Shown here: positions 20,241 to 28,347 of the stretch, in pieces
Position numbering within the stretch: position 1 is the first letter of the stretch
Layout of the letters: each line of letters opens with the position of its first letter
Assembly (NCBI RefSeq): GCF_001883705.2
Contig: NZ_MDEQ02000012.1
Location: 62,001 to 126,000 of the forward strand
Source: Burkholderia catarinensis
Lineage (GTDB): Bacteria; Pseudomonadota; Gammaproteobacteria; Burkholderiales; Burkholderiaceae
Reading direction: 5' to 3'
DNA length: 64,000 bases
The notes under the pieces: model-generated
What the model was told of the DNA's origin: nothing
Seen by the model: the letters and a program-made list of their open reading frames with translations, nothing else
The model's database searches: none
Made by a program: the position numbers and the translations under genes

Positions 20241-20960
20241 CTAGCCCGGCGGCTCCACCGCGACGACTGCGCTGGCCGGCTGCGAGTTGACGGCCGCCCG
20301 CACCGTGACCTTGCCGCCGAGCGTGACGCCGGCCGGCAGCGGCACGCTCCACTGGCCGGTGCGGCCCGCGAGTGCATAGCCGAGCAGCCCGTGCGTGAGC
20401 GGGTACGCATGTCCGTCGCCGGTCACGAGCTCGACCGATGCCAGTTGCGCGCGGCGCGCGCCGCCGTTGTGCACGCGCAGCACCCAGCCGCCGTTGCTGC
20501 GCACGAGTGCCCAGTCGAGTTGCGGCGCGCCGTTGGTCGCCGGCTCGACGAACACCGGAATCGAATAGCGCAGCCGGATCGACACGCCGTTGGTCGGCGC
20601 TTCGCCGGGCTGCGGCAGCTCGTCGATCAGCAGCCGGTAGCTCTGCTCGATGCCGGATGGCGTGCGCGACGCGCGCACGACGCGGATCAGCTGCTCGGAC
20701 AGCGTGCCGACCTCGATCAGCGGCGGGCTCGCGACGAGATCCTGCGTGGGCGTCAGCGTGTCCTGGCCGTCGGCCTGGTCCCAGCGGAACACGCGCACCT
20801 GCCCGTACACGGGCCGCTCGCCCGGGTTGCGCAGCGTGATGCCGGTGGCCGTGTCGTCGGACCCGAATTCGATCGTGACGGGGGAAATCTGCAGCGACGC
20901 GGCGTGCGCGGCGCCGGCCGCGCACAGCAGCGCGGCGAGCGTTCGACGTATTGCGGTCAT
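20241..20960 (-). CDS. periplasmic pilus chaperone (archaic family)
   Basis: The 239-residue protein has a signal peptide (MTAIRRTLAALLCAAGAAHA|ASLQ is cut after HAA). The PapD-like N-terminal domain shows SLQISPVTIEFGSDDTATG, then ATGITLRNPGERP, and the C-terminal beta-sandwich domain follows. It caps spore-coat-U subunits by donor-strand complementation and hands them to the usher. It lies between the major subunit gene (15 bp upstream) and the usher. Confidence 0.88.
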   Translation of the reverse strand: MTAIRRTLAALLCAAGAAHAASLQISPVTIEFGSDDTATGITLRNPGERPVYGQVRVFRWDQADGQDTLTPTQDLVASPPLIEVGTLSEQLIRVVRASRTPSGIEQSYRLLIDELPQPGEAPTNGVSIRLRYSIPVFVEPATNGAPQLDWALVRSNGGWVLRVHNGGARRAQLASVELVTGDGHAYPLTHGLLGYALAGRTGQWSVPLPAGVTLGGKVTVRAAVNSQPASAVVAVEPPG

Positions 20961-20975
20961 GCGTTGCGGCGCCGG

Positions 20976-21500
20976 TCAGAAGTAGACGGTTGCGGTGATG
21001 GTCGTCTGATAGGTATCCGGCTTCGGCGTCGCCTGCGCGGGCACCTGGCCGTAGACGGTCAGCGCCTGCGCGGCGCCCGTGCCGGTGCCGGCCACGGTGT
21101 TCGTGCCTTGCGTGTTGCCCCAGATCGTCGTGCGACCGGCGTCCTGGTAGAGCTGGAAGCCGACGGTCGTCGTCGTGTTGCCAGTCGACGTGCCGGCCAT
21201 CAGGCGGCTCGCGATGCTCGATCCCGTGACCGAACCGGCATCGAGGCCGACGTTGTACGGTGTCGTGTTGGTACAGGTGACGCTGACGGTCGTCTGCTGG
21301 TCGATCGCGGTGGCCAGCACGCCGTTGGTGCCGAAGGCCAGCGGGTTCGCGGCGATCGTACAGTTCGGCTGCAGGGTCAGCGTGACGTTGAAGGTGGCGG
21401 TCGCGGTGCCGTTCGAATAGGTGGCCGCGTCGGCGGCGGGCGTCGAAAGGCCGATGGACAGCGCAAGCGACAATGTCGTGGAAGCGATGGCGACTTTCAA
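20976..21500 (-). CDS. spore-coat-U-domain pilin, probable major subunit
   Basis: The 174-residue exported protein (signal MKVAIASTTLSLALSIGL, cut near AADA|AT) is one spore-coat-U domain with cysteines in LTLQPNCTIA and VSVTCTNTT and the closing ITATVYF strand. It matches CsuA/B-type major pilins of archaic pili. The start is TTG at 21500: no ATG is in frame, and GAGGGGGAA sits just ahead on the minus strand. It is the first gene of the operon and has a long AT-rich upstream region. Confidence 0.87.
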   Translation of the reverse strand: MKVAIASTTLSLALSIGLSTPAADAATYSNGTATATFNVTLTLQPNCTIAANPLAFGTNGVLATAIDQQTTVSVTCTNTTPYNVGLDAGSVTGSSIASRLMAGTSTGNTTTTVGFQLYQDAGRTTIWGNTQGTNTVAGTGTGAAQALTVYGQVPAQATPKPDTYQTTITATVYF

Positions 21501-22018
21501 ACTTCCCCCTCATCTTTTTTTGATTGGATTTAGCCGCGCCCTGCACGCCGCGGCACGGTAAATGCTGATCCGAATCGATGAGTCTTTCAATCTTAAAGTT
21601 TGGGCTGTTTCATTTTGTTACAGTTGGATCGATTATTGATTGAATAAAGTCGGAAAACATTGCATTTTTCGATTTGATTATTCGTGTCGGGGCGAAAGAT
21701 TTTCCTGCAATGTGGAAATGGCTATACAGCTTGTGCGGTGCGATACGATTTTTCCATGCGGCGCGTCGTATCGACCTGAGAATGGTAATTAATACGTTTG
21801 CCGAAATGGAAGTCGCAGCGATGAATCATTCGGGGCATTGAATCGATTTCGCCGGCCCGTGAATCGATTCGAATCGAATGATGTCGGGAGGGGATATTAA
21901 GGATTTATCCCGATTGAAAAAACGGTGAATCCGGACGGCCGACTGAAAATGAAATCGGCCGCAATGCGCGGCCGTGGGAATGCGTGCTGAACGGGGCGAC
22001 GGTTCGGGCGTGTCGCGC
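21501..22018 (-). promoter_or_regulatory. AT-rich control region upstream of the Csu-like pilus operon
   Basis: This 518-bp gap has no convincing gene. Bases 21601-21660 are about 33% GC and 21661-21720 about 40%, against roughly 67% around it. GAATCGAT is repeated at about 21572, 21840 and 21861, the last inside the perfect palindrome CGATTCGAATCG (21865-21876). This fits a regulated, possibly H-NS-silenced promoter region. The exact -10/-35 could not be fixed. Confidence 0.55.
21943..21974 (-). terminator. probable terminator of the MFS exporter gene
   Basis: Read on the minus strand, CGGCCG (21974-21969) pairs with CGGCCG (21961-21956) and ATTTCATTTT follows. It lies about 45 bp after the stop of the MFS gene and keeps its transcript out of the pilus operon. 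Confidence 0.5.
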
Positions 22019-23224
22019 TTACGCGTTCGCGGCGGCCGGTGCTCGGCGGCGCTGCGCAACCTGCAGCACGACGAGCGCGAGTCCGGCCGCGGCGATCAGC
22101 CCGCCGACGAGCGGCACTGCCGCATAGCCGAAGCCGGCCGAGATCGCCGCGCCGCCGGCTGCCGCGCCAACCGCGTTGCCGAGGTTGAACGCGCCGATGT
22201 TGACGGCCGACGCGAGCCCCGGTGCTTCGTGGGCCGCCCGCATCACGCGCATCTGCAGCGGCGGCACGACCGCGAACGTCGCGATACCCCAGACGAGCAG
22301 CGTGACGGCGGCGCCGGCATGCGTGCCGGCGAGCAGCGGGAACGCGGCCATCGTCGCGATCAGCAGCAGCAGGAAGCCGATCAGCGTGCCGTCGAGCGAG
22401 CGGTCGGCCAGGCGGCCGCCCGCGATGTTGCCGATCGAGAAGCCGACGCCGATCAGCACGAGCATCGCGGTCACGAAGCCGGGCGTTGCGCCGCTCAGGT
22501 GTTCGAGCGTCGGTGCGACATACGTGTAGAGCGTGAACATCGCGCCGGCGCCGAGCACCGTCGTCCCGAGCGCGCCGAGCACGACGGGGCGCGTCAGCAC
22601 CGAGAGTTCGGCGCGCAGGTCGGGCATCCTGCCGGCTGTGCCCTTCGGCAGCGCGGCGAACAGGCCGGCGATCGCGACCAGGCCGAGGCCCGCGGTTGCC
22701 GCGAACGACATGCGCCAGCCGATGATCTGGCCGAGCCACGTCGCCGCCGGCACACCGCCGACGTTCGCGATCGTGAGACCCATGAACATCGTCGCGACCG
22801 CGCTGGCCTGCTTTTCGCGCGGCACGAGGCTGGCCGCGACCACCGAGCCGAGCCCGAAGAACGCGCCGTGGTTGAGGCTCGTCACGAGGCGGGCGAGCAG
22901 CAGCGTCGTGTAGCCCGGCGCGACGGCCGACAGCAGGTTGCCGATCGTGAAGATCGACATCAGCGCGATCAGCGCCGAGCGGCGCGACCAGCGCGCGAGC
23001 AGCAGCGTCATCAGCGGCGCGCCGGCCATTACGCCGATCGCATACGCGCTGATCAGCATGCCGGCTTGCGGAATCGACACGTGCACGCCGTCGGCGATCA
23101 CGGGCAACAGGCCCATCGGCGAGAACTCGGTCGTGCCGATGCCGAACGCACCGGCGGCGAGCGCCAGCAGCGGCAGCGCGGCGCTGCCGCCCGGGCGGGA
23201 AGGAGTGGAAGTCGTGGTGTTCAC
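22019..23224 (-). CDS. MFS transporter of the DHA1 (AraJ/YdhP-like) group
   Basis: The 401-residue inner-membrane protein has 12 hydrophobic segments. The first helix FGIGTTEFSPMGLLPVIADG is the mark of the AraJ/YdhP/Cml-like drug:H+ antiporter branch, and LARLVTSLNHGAFFGLGS is the conserved helix 4 region. The substrate (sugar or drug efflux) is not known. It is a single-gene unit with an AT-richer promoter region upstream at 23225-23330. Confidence 0.9.
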   Translation of the reverse strand: MNTTTSTPSRPGGSAALPLLALAAGAFGIGTTEFSPMGLLPVIADGVHVSIPQAGMLISAYAIGVMAGAPLMTLLLARWSRRSALIALMSIFTIGNLLSAVAPGYTTLLLARLVTSLNHGAFFGLGSVVAASLVPREKQASAVATMFMGLTIANVGGVPAATWLGQIIGWRMSFAATAGLGLVAIAGLFAALPKGTAGRMPDLRAELSVLTRPVVLGALGTTVLGAGAMFTLYTYVAPTLEHLSGATPGFVTAMLVLIGVGFSIGNIAGGRLADRSLDGTLIGFLLLLIATMAAFPLLAGTHAGAAVTLLVWGIATFAVVPPLQMRVMRAAHEAPGLASAVNIGAFNLGNAVGAAAGGAAISAGFGYAAVPLVGGLIAAAGLALVVLQVAQRRRAPAAANA

Positions 23225-23602
23225 GCGATGGGCTCCTGTAATCGGTGGACTGAGGACAGCGTGAAGTGTGCCCGCATTACTTTTGCGGAAAAAGCCGTAG
23301 ACAGACGAAATTATCTTGATTTCATGTCAACAATGTGGGGCGGGCGACGCTCCAGCGGGGCGGGCGAAACGATGGTGCCTTTCGCGAATGTTTTTTGTAA
23401 CGCGAAAGGCGCGGTTTCCGGCCGGGAGATCGTAATCCGGTGGCGGATCGATGGCCGTGCCGCGCGGCAGTCCGGGAGTTGCCCGGCGATCGTGCGGCGA
23501 CGCGCCGCCGGGCGGATCGGGCGGGCGGTCCAGGCGCCGGCCATAACCCGGCGCGGGCATCGCGTCACGGCCGAAAATCCATGCCCGGCAATGCGTGCGG
23601 GC
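23225..23602. other. intergenic region with MFS promoter and a hairpin
   Basis: Nearest the MFS gene, minus-strand TTGACA at 23330-23325 is a possible -35 without a clear -10. The 10-bp inverted repeat at 23377-23410 is listed separately. The rest shows no gene. Confidence 0.4.
23377..23410. repeat. 10-bp perfect inverted repeat with T-rich loop
   Basis: GCCTTTCGCG (23377-23386) pairs exactly with CGCGAAAGGC (23401-23410). The 14-nt loop contains six Ts. It lies about 150 bp upstream of the MFS gene and could be an operator or an RNA hairpin. Confidence 0.6.
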
Positions 23603-23677
23603 AAAAAAAGCCCCGGTCACAGGGGGACCGTGACCGGGGCGGAAACGCATCCTCTCTTTGGCACGAGGGTTGGATGC
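23603..23677 (-). ncRNA. candidate small RNA with 5' hairpin and strong Rho-independent terminator
   Basis: On the minus strand a TATACT box (23689-23684) predicts a transcript starting near 23677. The first bases GCATCC (23677-23672) pair with GGATGC (23652-23647), with an inner CTC/GAG pair. A short linker leads to an 11-bp perfect stem GCCCCGGTCAC (23640-23630) / GTGACCGGGGC (23620-23610) and seven Ts (23609-23603). The terminator loop is C-rich (GGTCCCCCT). The unit is about 75 nt, has no open frame, and is 285 bp away from the nearest upstream gene end. The -35 is weak. Confidence 0.6.
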
Positions 23678-23683
23678 GCGCGA

Positions 23684-23689
23684 AGTATA
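23684..23689 (-). promoter_or_regulatory. -10 box of the candidate small RNA
   Basis: TATACT on the minus strand is one base off consensus and lies six bases before the first stem of the candidate RNA. A good -35 is not seen at 16-18 bp; TTCGAA is at 16 bp with three matches. Confidence 0.45.
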
Positions 23690-23925
23690 TTTCGGCACAT
23701 GACGATTCGAATCGGCGTTAAACGGCCGTTTTTGGTGTCAATTTAAAAATGCCGGCGTTGCGGCGCTCGATGTCATCGATTTGAAGGAATTTTCGCGAGC
23801 AAGGTGCCGTTGTTTAGCGCGCTGGAGCGGCTAAAGCGTTGATCTGACGGAGGGTGGCTTCCGCTCGTCGGCCGGCGGTGCGAATCGCGCCGTTTGATCG
23901 CCGGCCGGGTGCGCGTGGCGTGCTG
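23690..23925. other. intergenic region between small RNA candidate and LysR gene end
   Basis: This 236-bp stretch is AT-richer near 23690-23760. It contains a minus-strand TTGACA (about 23743-23738) without a partner. No gene or terminator for the LysR gene was recognised. Confidence 0.35.
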
Positions 23926-24837
23926 TCAATCCGGTTCGCCGGCCGCATCGCGCACGGCCGCGAGAAACTGGGCGACGACGGGCGACGGTACCGCTGCCGC
24001 GCCGTCGAACACGAACTCGATGTCGAAGCGGCTCGCGAGCTCGTCGAGCGCGACCAGCCGGACCGTATGCGGGCAGGTCGGCGACGCGCTTTCCGGCACG
24101 AATGCACAGCCCATCCCGGCCGCGACGAGGCCGATCAGCGTCGGGATGTCGCTGCCGACCTGCGCGATGCGCGGCGTGAAGCCGGCCTGCCGGCACTGCG
24201 CCATCAGGAACCGGTGGTGCGCGGCGGAGCGTTGCGCGTCGAACCAGACGAACGGCTCGTTCGCGACATCGGCCAGCGTGCGCGGCGCGCTGAAGCGTCT
24301 GCCCGGCGGCGCGGGCATCGCGAGCACGAAGCGGTCGCTCACCAGCCGCACGCCGGACAGGTGCGGCGCCTCGTCGCGACGCCACGCCATGATCCCGCCA
24401 TCGAGCTGGCCGCGTACCAGCGCGCTTGCCTGTTCGGCCGACAGCATCGGCGCGATCGACAGTTTCACGTCCGGACACGCGTCGCGAAACGTCTTGAGCA
24501 CGTTCGCGACGACCGGCAACGGCAGGCAGTTCGGCAACGCGCCGAGCCTCAGTTCGCCGAGCTGGCCGGCCGCGCTGCGCAATGCGCGTTCACGGCTGTC
24601 CTGCAGCGTCGCGAGCAGGCCGGTCGCATCCTGCAGGAAGCTCGCGCCGGCCGCCGTGAGCGTGACGCCCGTTGCGCGGCGGATCAGCAGCGGCGTGCCG
24701 ATCGCGTCCTCGAGTTCGCGGATCTGCCGCGACAGCGCGGGCTGGACGATGCCGGCGGCGCGGGCGCCGGCCATCACGCTGCCGGCTTGCGCGACGGCCA
24801 CGAAGTAGCGCAGGTGACGCAATTCGATCTGGCGCAT
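23926..24837 (-). CDS. LysR-family transcriptional regulator
   Basis: The 303-residue protein starts MRQIELRHLRYFVAVAQAG, the usual LysR N-terminus, with the helix-turn-helix at about residues 18-60 (IVQPALSRQIRELED) and an effector domain after residue 90. The ATG at 24837 is preferred to one 45 bp upstream because it begins at the conserved 'L-R-x-F-x-x-V' block. It is divergent from a serine/threonine dehydratase gene, whose promoter shares the 159-bp gap, so that gene is the likely target. Confidence 0.9.
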   Translation of the reverse strand: MRQIELRHLRYFVAVAQAGSVMAGARAAGIVQPALSRQIRELEDAIGTPLLIRRATGVTLTAAGASFLQDATGLLATLQDSRERALRSAAGQLGELRLGALPNCLPLPVVANVLKTFRDACPDVKLSIAPMLSAEQASALVRGQLDGGIMAWRRDEAPHLSGVRLVSDRFVLAMPAPPGRRFSAPRTLADVANEPFVWFDAQRSAAHHRFLMAQCRQAGFTPRIAQVGSDIPTLIGLVAAGMGCAFVPESASPTCPHTVRLVALDELASRFDIEFVFDGAAAVPSPVVAQFLAAVRDAAGEPD

Positions 24838-24996
24838 GCGGTGTCCGTTCCCGTTCGTTGATATGCCTGTGAAGCATAGCAAACGTCATCCGATGGTATT
24901 GGAAAGCATGATGTGCGTGCCGTACGATGGCCGTCATTGCCGCACTCGTTCGCGAGTCGCGTGTGTTCTCCCTCCGTGCCCATTGCGTCCCGTCCC

Positions 24997-25917
24997 ATGC
25001 CGCTTCATATCCCGACCCCTTATATCCGCTCGCAAATCGCGTCCCGCCGGCTCGGCAGGACCCTCCGGCTGAAGCTCGATGCGCTGCAGCCGTCGGGCTC
25101 GTTCAAGCTGCGCGGCATCGGCGCCGTCTGCGAAGCGCGGCATGCGGCCGGCGCGCGGCGGTTCGTGTCGTCGTCGGGCGGCAACGCGGGCATCGCGGTC
25201 GCGTATTGCGGCCGCGAACTCGGCGTGCCGGTGCGCGTCGTCGTGCCGGAAAGCGCGTCGGCCCGCGCGCGGGAGCTGATCCGGATCGAGGGCGCGGAGC
25301 TGGTCGTGCACGGCGCGAGCTGGGCCGAGGCGAACGCGTTCGCGCAGTCGGCGCTCGGCGAACACGACGCATTCGTGCATCCGTTCGACGACCACGTGCT
25401 GTGGCAGGGCCACGCGACGATGATCGACGAGATGGCGGCGGCCGGCCCGAAGCCCGACGCGGTCGTGCTCGCGGTCGGCGGCGGCGGGCTGCTGTGCGGC
25501 GTGCTCGAAGGGCTGGCGCGCAACGGCTGGCACGACGTGCCGGTCGTCGCGGCCGAAACGGCGGGTGCCGACTGCTATGCGCGCTCGGTCGCGCAGGGGC
25601 GCCCGGTCGAATTGCCGGCGATCACGAGCATCGCGACGTCGCTCGGCGCGAAGCGGCCGTGCGACGCGGCGGTCGAATGGGCGACGCGGCACGAGATCCA
25701 TCCCGTCGTCGTGTCCGACGCCGACGCGGTGGCTGCATCGCTGCGATTCCTCGACGAACACCGGATCGTTGTCGAGCCCGCGTGCGGCGCGGCGCTGGCC
25801 GCGCTCGAGCGGCCGGTGCCCGTGCTCGCGGCGGTGACGGATATCGCCGTGATCGTCTGCGGCGGCGTGACGGCGACCGTCGAGCAGCTGCATACGCTGC
25901 ACGCGACGTTGCGGTAA
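24997..25917 (+). CDS. PLP-dependent serine/threonine dehydratase-like enzyme
   Basis: The 306-residue protein is a fold-type II PLP enzyme that likely deaminates L-serine or L-threonine to a 2-oxoacid and ammonia. The Schiff-base lysine is in LQPSGSFKLRG (K37), the substrate loop is SSSGGNAG (about 58-65), and the phosphate-binding glycine loop is AVGGGGLLCG. The C-terminal ACT domains of biosynthetic IlvA are absent, so it is the short catabolic SDH type. The start at 24997 (MPLHIPTPY) fits the family; upstream frame is open but is non-conserved. A LysR regulator is divergent. Confidence 0.87.
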   Translation: MPLHIPTPYIRSQIASRRLGRTLRLKLDALQPSGSFKLRGIGAVCEARHAAGARRFVSSSGGNAGIAVAYCGRELGVPVRVVVPESASARARELIRIEGAELVVHGASWAEANAFAQSALGEHDAFVHPFDDHVLWQGHATMIDEMAAAGPKPDAVVLAVGGGGLLCGVLEGLARNGWHDVPVVAAETAGADCYARSVAQGRPVELPAITSIATSLGAKRPCDAAVEWATRHEIHPVVVSDADAVAASLRFLDEHRIVVEPACGAALAALERPVPVLAAVTDIAVIVCGGVTATVEQLHTLHATLR

Positions 25918-26025
25918 GCGGGGGAGCCGGCAAGCGGGTCGGACGGGCGACGGCCGGACGGCCGTCGATTTCGGCGAACGCGGGCATCGACCGCGCGTGA
26001 GCTACCGCGAAGCGTCAACGCGATG

Positions 26026-26064
26026 ATGTCCACGCAGCCGGCAGGCAGCCGGAGGCGTGGACAT
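26026..26064. repeat. 10-bp perfect inverted repeat between convergent genes
   Basis: ATGTCCACGC (26026-26035) pairs exactly with GCGTGGACAT (26055-26064), with an inner CCGGC/GCCGG pairing. It lies between a + strand and a - strand gene end. It lacks a T-run on either side, so it may be a bidirectional stop or a stabilising hairpin. Confidence 0.6.
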
Positions 26065-26155
26065 TCCTATGGAGAATGACGGGGAACGGGTACGTATCGT
26101 CGCGCGGCGCCGGGTGTGGCCGGGCGCGACCGGCCGCGACGATATGGACGACCGG

Positions 26156-27181
26156 TCAGTTCGCGGCCGGTGCGCTCGCGCCGGACGGTACGGACGACGC
26201 GACGGGATGGTCGGCGGCCGGCGATGCGCTCGAGGGCGCGGGTGCCGACGTTGCGGACGCAGGCGCAGGCGCCGGCACGGCCGATGCCGGTGTAGCAGCG
26301 GCCGGCGCCGCAACGGCGGGCGTCGATGCCGCGACGGCAGGCACCGCCGGGCTGGAAGCGGGTGCGGGCGCCGAAGCCGGTACCGACCCCGAACCGGAAG
26401 CCGCCACCGGCGCCGCAGCGCGCATCGCAGCCGGTGCGGCGGCGGAAGCTGCGGCCGGCACCGCGTTCGCACCCGATTCGGGCGCGATGCCCGGCACCGA
26501 GAGCGGCACCGGCGCCGCGGGCGGCGTCGGCACGACCGGCGTCGTCATCTTCATCGGCTCGCCCTGCGGCGTCGGCGCGGGTTCGGGCAGCGGCGCGACG
26601 GGTTCCTTCTCGGCCGCCTTCACGGTGGCGCGGTCGCGGCGGGCCGGGTCGATCTTCAGGAAATGGTCGACGAGATTGAAGAAGCGTTCATAGAACACGC
26701 CGGCGGGAATCGTCTCGCTCGCGGTCTTGACGAGCGCATCGTCGCTCGACCCGATCGGCAGCGACAGCGAGCCGAACACGCTGAGGCCGACGCTGGCCGA
26801 CGTATTCGACTTCTTCAGCGTGTAGCGGTCCTGCACCGCGTTCACGTACGCGATGCTCGACGAGCCGTCCGCGTCCGCATCCGCGCACACGACGTGAAAC
26901 TCGATCACGACGTGCATGTCGTTGTTCGGCTGGAAATTCTTGCTGCCGTCGACCGCGTCGTTGCGCGACGACGACACCACATAGCCCTGGCTCAACAGCG
27001 CGCGCCGCGCGGCCTCGCAGGCCGCGTCGGATTTCGAGTGGAACGTATGCGCATACGGGCTGCTCGTCGCGTCGAACTGTTCCTGCTGGTAGATCGGCTT
27101 GGGCGGCGACGAGCACGCCGCCAGCACGGCCGCGGCCGCGAGCGCGCACGAAACGGAAAACAGGCGAAATCGGTTGTGCAT
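26156..27181 (-). CDS. DUF2242-type lipoprotein with a long Ala/Pro-rich tail
   Basis: The 341-residue protein has a lipoprotein signal (MHNRFRLFSVSCALAAAA, lipobox LAAC, Cys 21). The folded part runs to about residue 185 (AYAHTFHSKSDAACEAARRAL type region; NNDMHVVIEFHVVCAD) and matches the uncharacterised DUF2242 group as I know it. From about residue 195 it is almost only Ala, Pro, Ser, Val and Thr, a flexible tail that may span the periplasm. The start at 27181 gives the signal peptide; 16 codons more are open upstream but have no role. Function is unknown. Confidence 0.8.
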   Translation of the reverse strand: MHNRFRLFSVSCALAAAAVLAACSSPPKPIYQQEQFDATSSPYAHTFHSKSDAACEAARRALLSQGYVVSSSRNDAVDGSKNFQPNNDMHVVIEFHVVCADADADGSSSIAYVNAVQDRYTLKKSNTSASVGLSVFGSLSLPIGSSDDALVKTASETIPAGVFYERFFNLVDHFLKIDPARRDRATVKAAEKEPVAPLPEPAPTPQGEPMKMTTPVVPTPPAAPVPLSVPGIAPESGANAVPAAASAAAPAAMRAAAPVAASGSGSVPASAPAPASSPAVPAVAASTPAVAAPAAATPASAVPAPAPASATSAPAPSSASPAADHPVASSVPSGASAPAAN

Positions 27182-27340
27182 GGCGTCTTTCAGAAGGCTC
27201 GGCGAGGTGCCGCGCCGGGCCGCGCGCAATGCGCGGCGATCGATTGGCGGCCGGCGCGCAAGGGCGGGGCCGGCATGGGGCGCATGGCAATCTCGGATGG
27301 CCGGGGCGTCATTATAGTTTCCTTTGATGTCGCGCTCGCT

Positions 27341-28240
27341 TCAGCCGGCCGGCGACGGTCGCGCGGAGGCCAGCAACTGCGACGTCAGCGGATGATGTTC
27401 GCCGCGCCGCGAGCGGATCGCGTGGATCTCCTCGGTCACGTCGCCCGCGCGCCCGAGCCGCCTGAGGCCGCGCAGCAGCGACGCATCGTTCGCGCCGAGT
27501 TCGCTCAGCGGAAATACCCCGAGGCCGCGCGCCGCGAAGACGGCCATCAGTGCGCTGTCCTCGAATTCCCCGGCCACGCGCGGCACGATCCGTTCGCCTT
27601 CCAGCCACCGGTCGAGGCGCGCGCGCAGCGCCGAATGTGCGGTCGGCAGCAGCACGGGCAGGTCGGCCAGGCACTGCGGAAAGTGCTGCCGCGCGGCCGG
27701 CGTGACGAGCGCCGCGGGGCCATACCAGTCGACCGGCGACGCGACGAGCTGTTCGCTCGTCACGCGCAGGTTCGACCCCGACCCCGACGGCGCGCCCTGG
27801 CCGGCCAGCACGAGATCGAGATGATGCAGCGCGAGCTCCGCCAGCAACGCATCGTGCTCGCCCTCGTGGCACAGCAGCCGCAGCGTGGGCGTGTCGAGCA
27901 CGGGCGCGAGGATCGCGTGCGCGGCGAGCTTGGAGATGCCGTCCGCGAGGCCGACCGCGAGCCGCACGGTCGGCTGGCTGGCCGCCGCGCGCACTTCGTC
28001 GGGGATCAGCCGCCCCATCTCGAAGATCACTTCCGCGCGCGCAAACGCGGCCTGGCCCGCGTCGGTCATCGCGACGCCGCGCCCGGCCGGGCGCAGCAAC
28101 TGGTGCCCGAGCGATTTCTCGAGCTCGCGCACCTGCGCGCTGATCGTCTGCACGGCCATGTCGAGCCGCCCGGCCGCGCGCGCGAAGCCGCCTTCCTTCA
28201 CGACGACCCAGAAATAGTACAGATGTCGGAAATTCAGCAT
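27341..28240 (-). CDS. LysR-family regulator, NhaR-like
   Basis: The 299-residue protein starts [18 protein letters not shown], which is the N-terminus of the NhaR subgroup (sodium/proton stress regulators), with the helix-turn-helix [17 protein letters not shown] at about residues 28-47. The effector domain follows. It is divergent from terC, and two nested dyads sit in the 107-bp gap. By analogy with NhaR it may sense ions or pH and control terC. The analogy is inference. Confidence 0.88.
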   Translation of the reverse strand: MLNFRHLYYFWVVVKEGGFARAAGRLDMAVQTISAQVRELEKSLGHQLLRPAGRGVAMTDAGQAAFARAEVIFEMGRLIPDEVRAAASQPTVRLAVGLADGISKLAAHAILAPVLDTPTLRLLCHEGEHDALLAELALHHLDLVLAGQGAPSGSGSNLRVTSEQLVASPVDWYGPAALVTPAARQHFPQCLADLPVLLPTAHSALRARLDRWLEGERIVPRVAGEFEDSALMAVFAARGLGVFPLSELGANDASLLRGLRRLGRAGDVTEEIHAIRSRRGEHHPLTSQLLASARPSPAG

Positions 28241-28261
28241 CGGATCGAAACTTCGTAAAAA

Positions 28262-28304
28262 CCGAACTTAAAGTCAGATTCTCTCTGATTTTTCCGAAGT
28301 TCGG
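28262..28304. promoter_or_regulatory. nested dyads between nhaR-like and terC genes, candidate operator
   Basis: CCGAACTT (28262-28269) pairs exactly with AAGTTCGG (28297-28304). Inside it TCAGA (28274-28278) pairs with TCTGA (28284-28288). The symmetric arrangement in a short divergent gap suggests a LysR binding site. Confidence 0.6.
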
Positions 28305-28347
28305 CGCGGAATATCATCGGACTTTCCACTTTCGTATCGGCCCACTC

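Noticed and set aside
26057-28258. Open frame of over 700 codons on the + strand
   Set aside because: It lies antisense to the DUF2242 lipoprotein and the NhaR-like gene and has no motifs, only Arg/Gly-rich sequence.
28241-28347. yybP-ykoY manganese riboswitch ahead of terC
   Set aside because: The gap is only 107 bp, the dyads are centred on the divergent promoter, and the typical riboswitch loops were not recognised.
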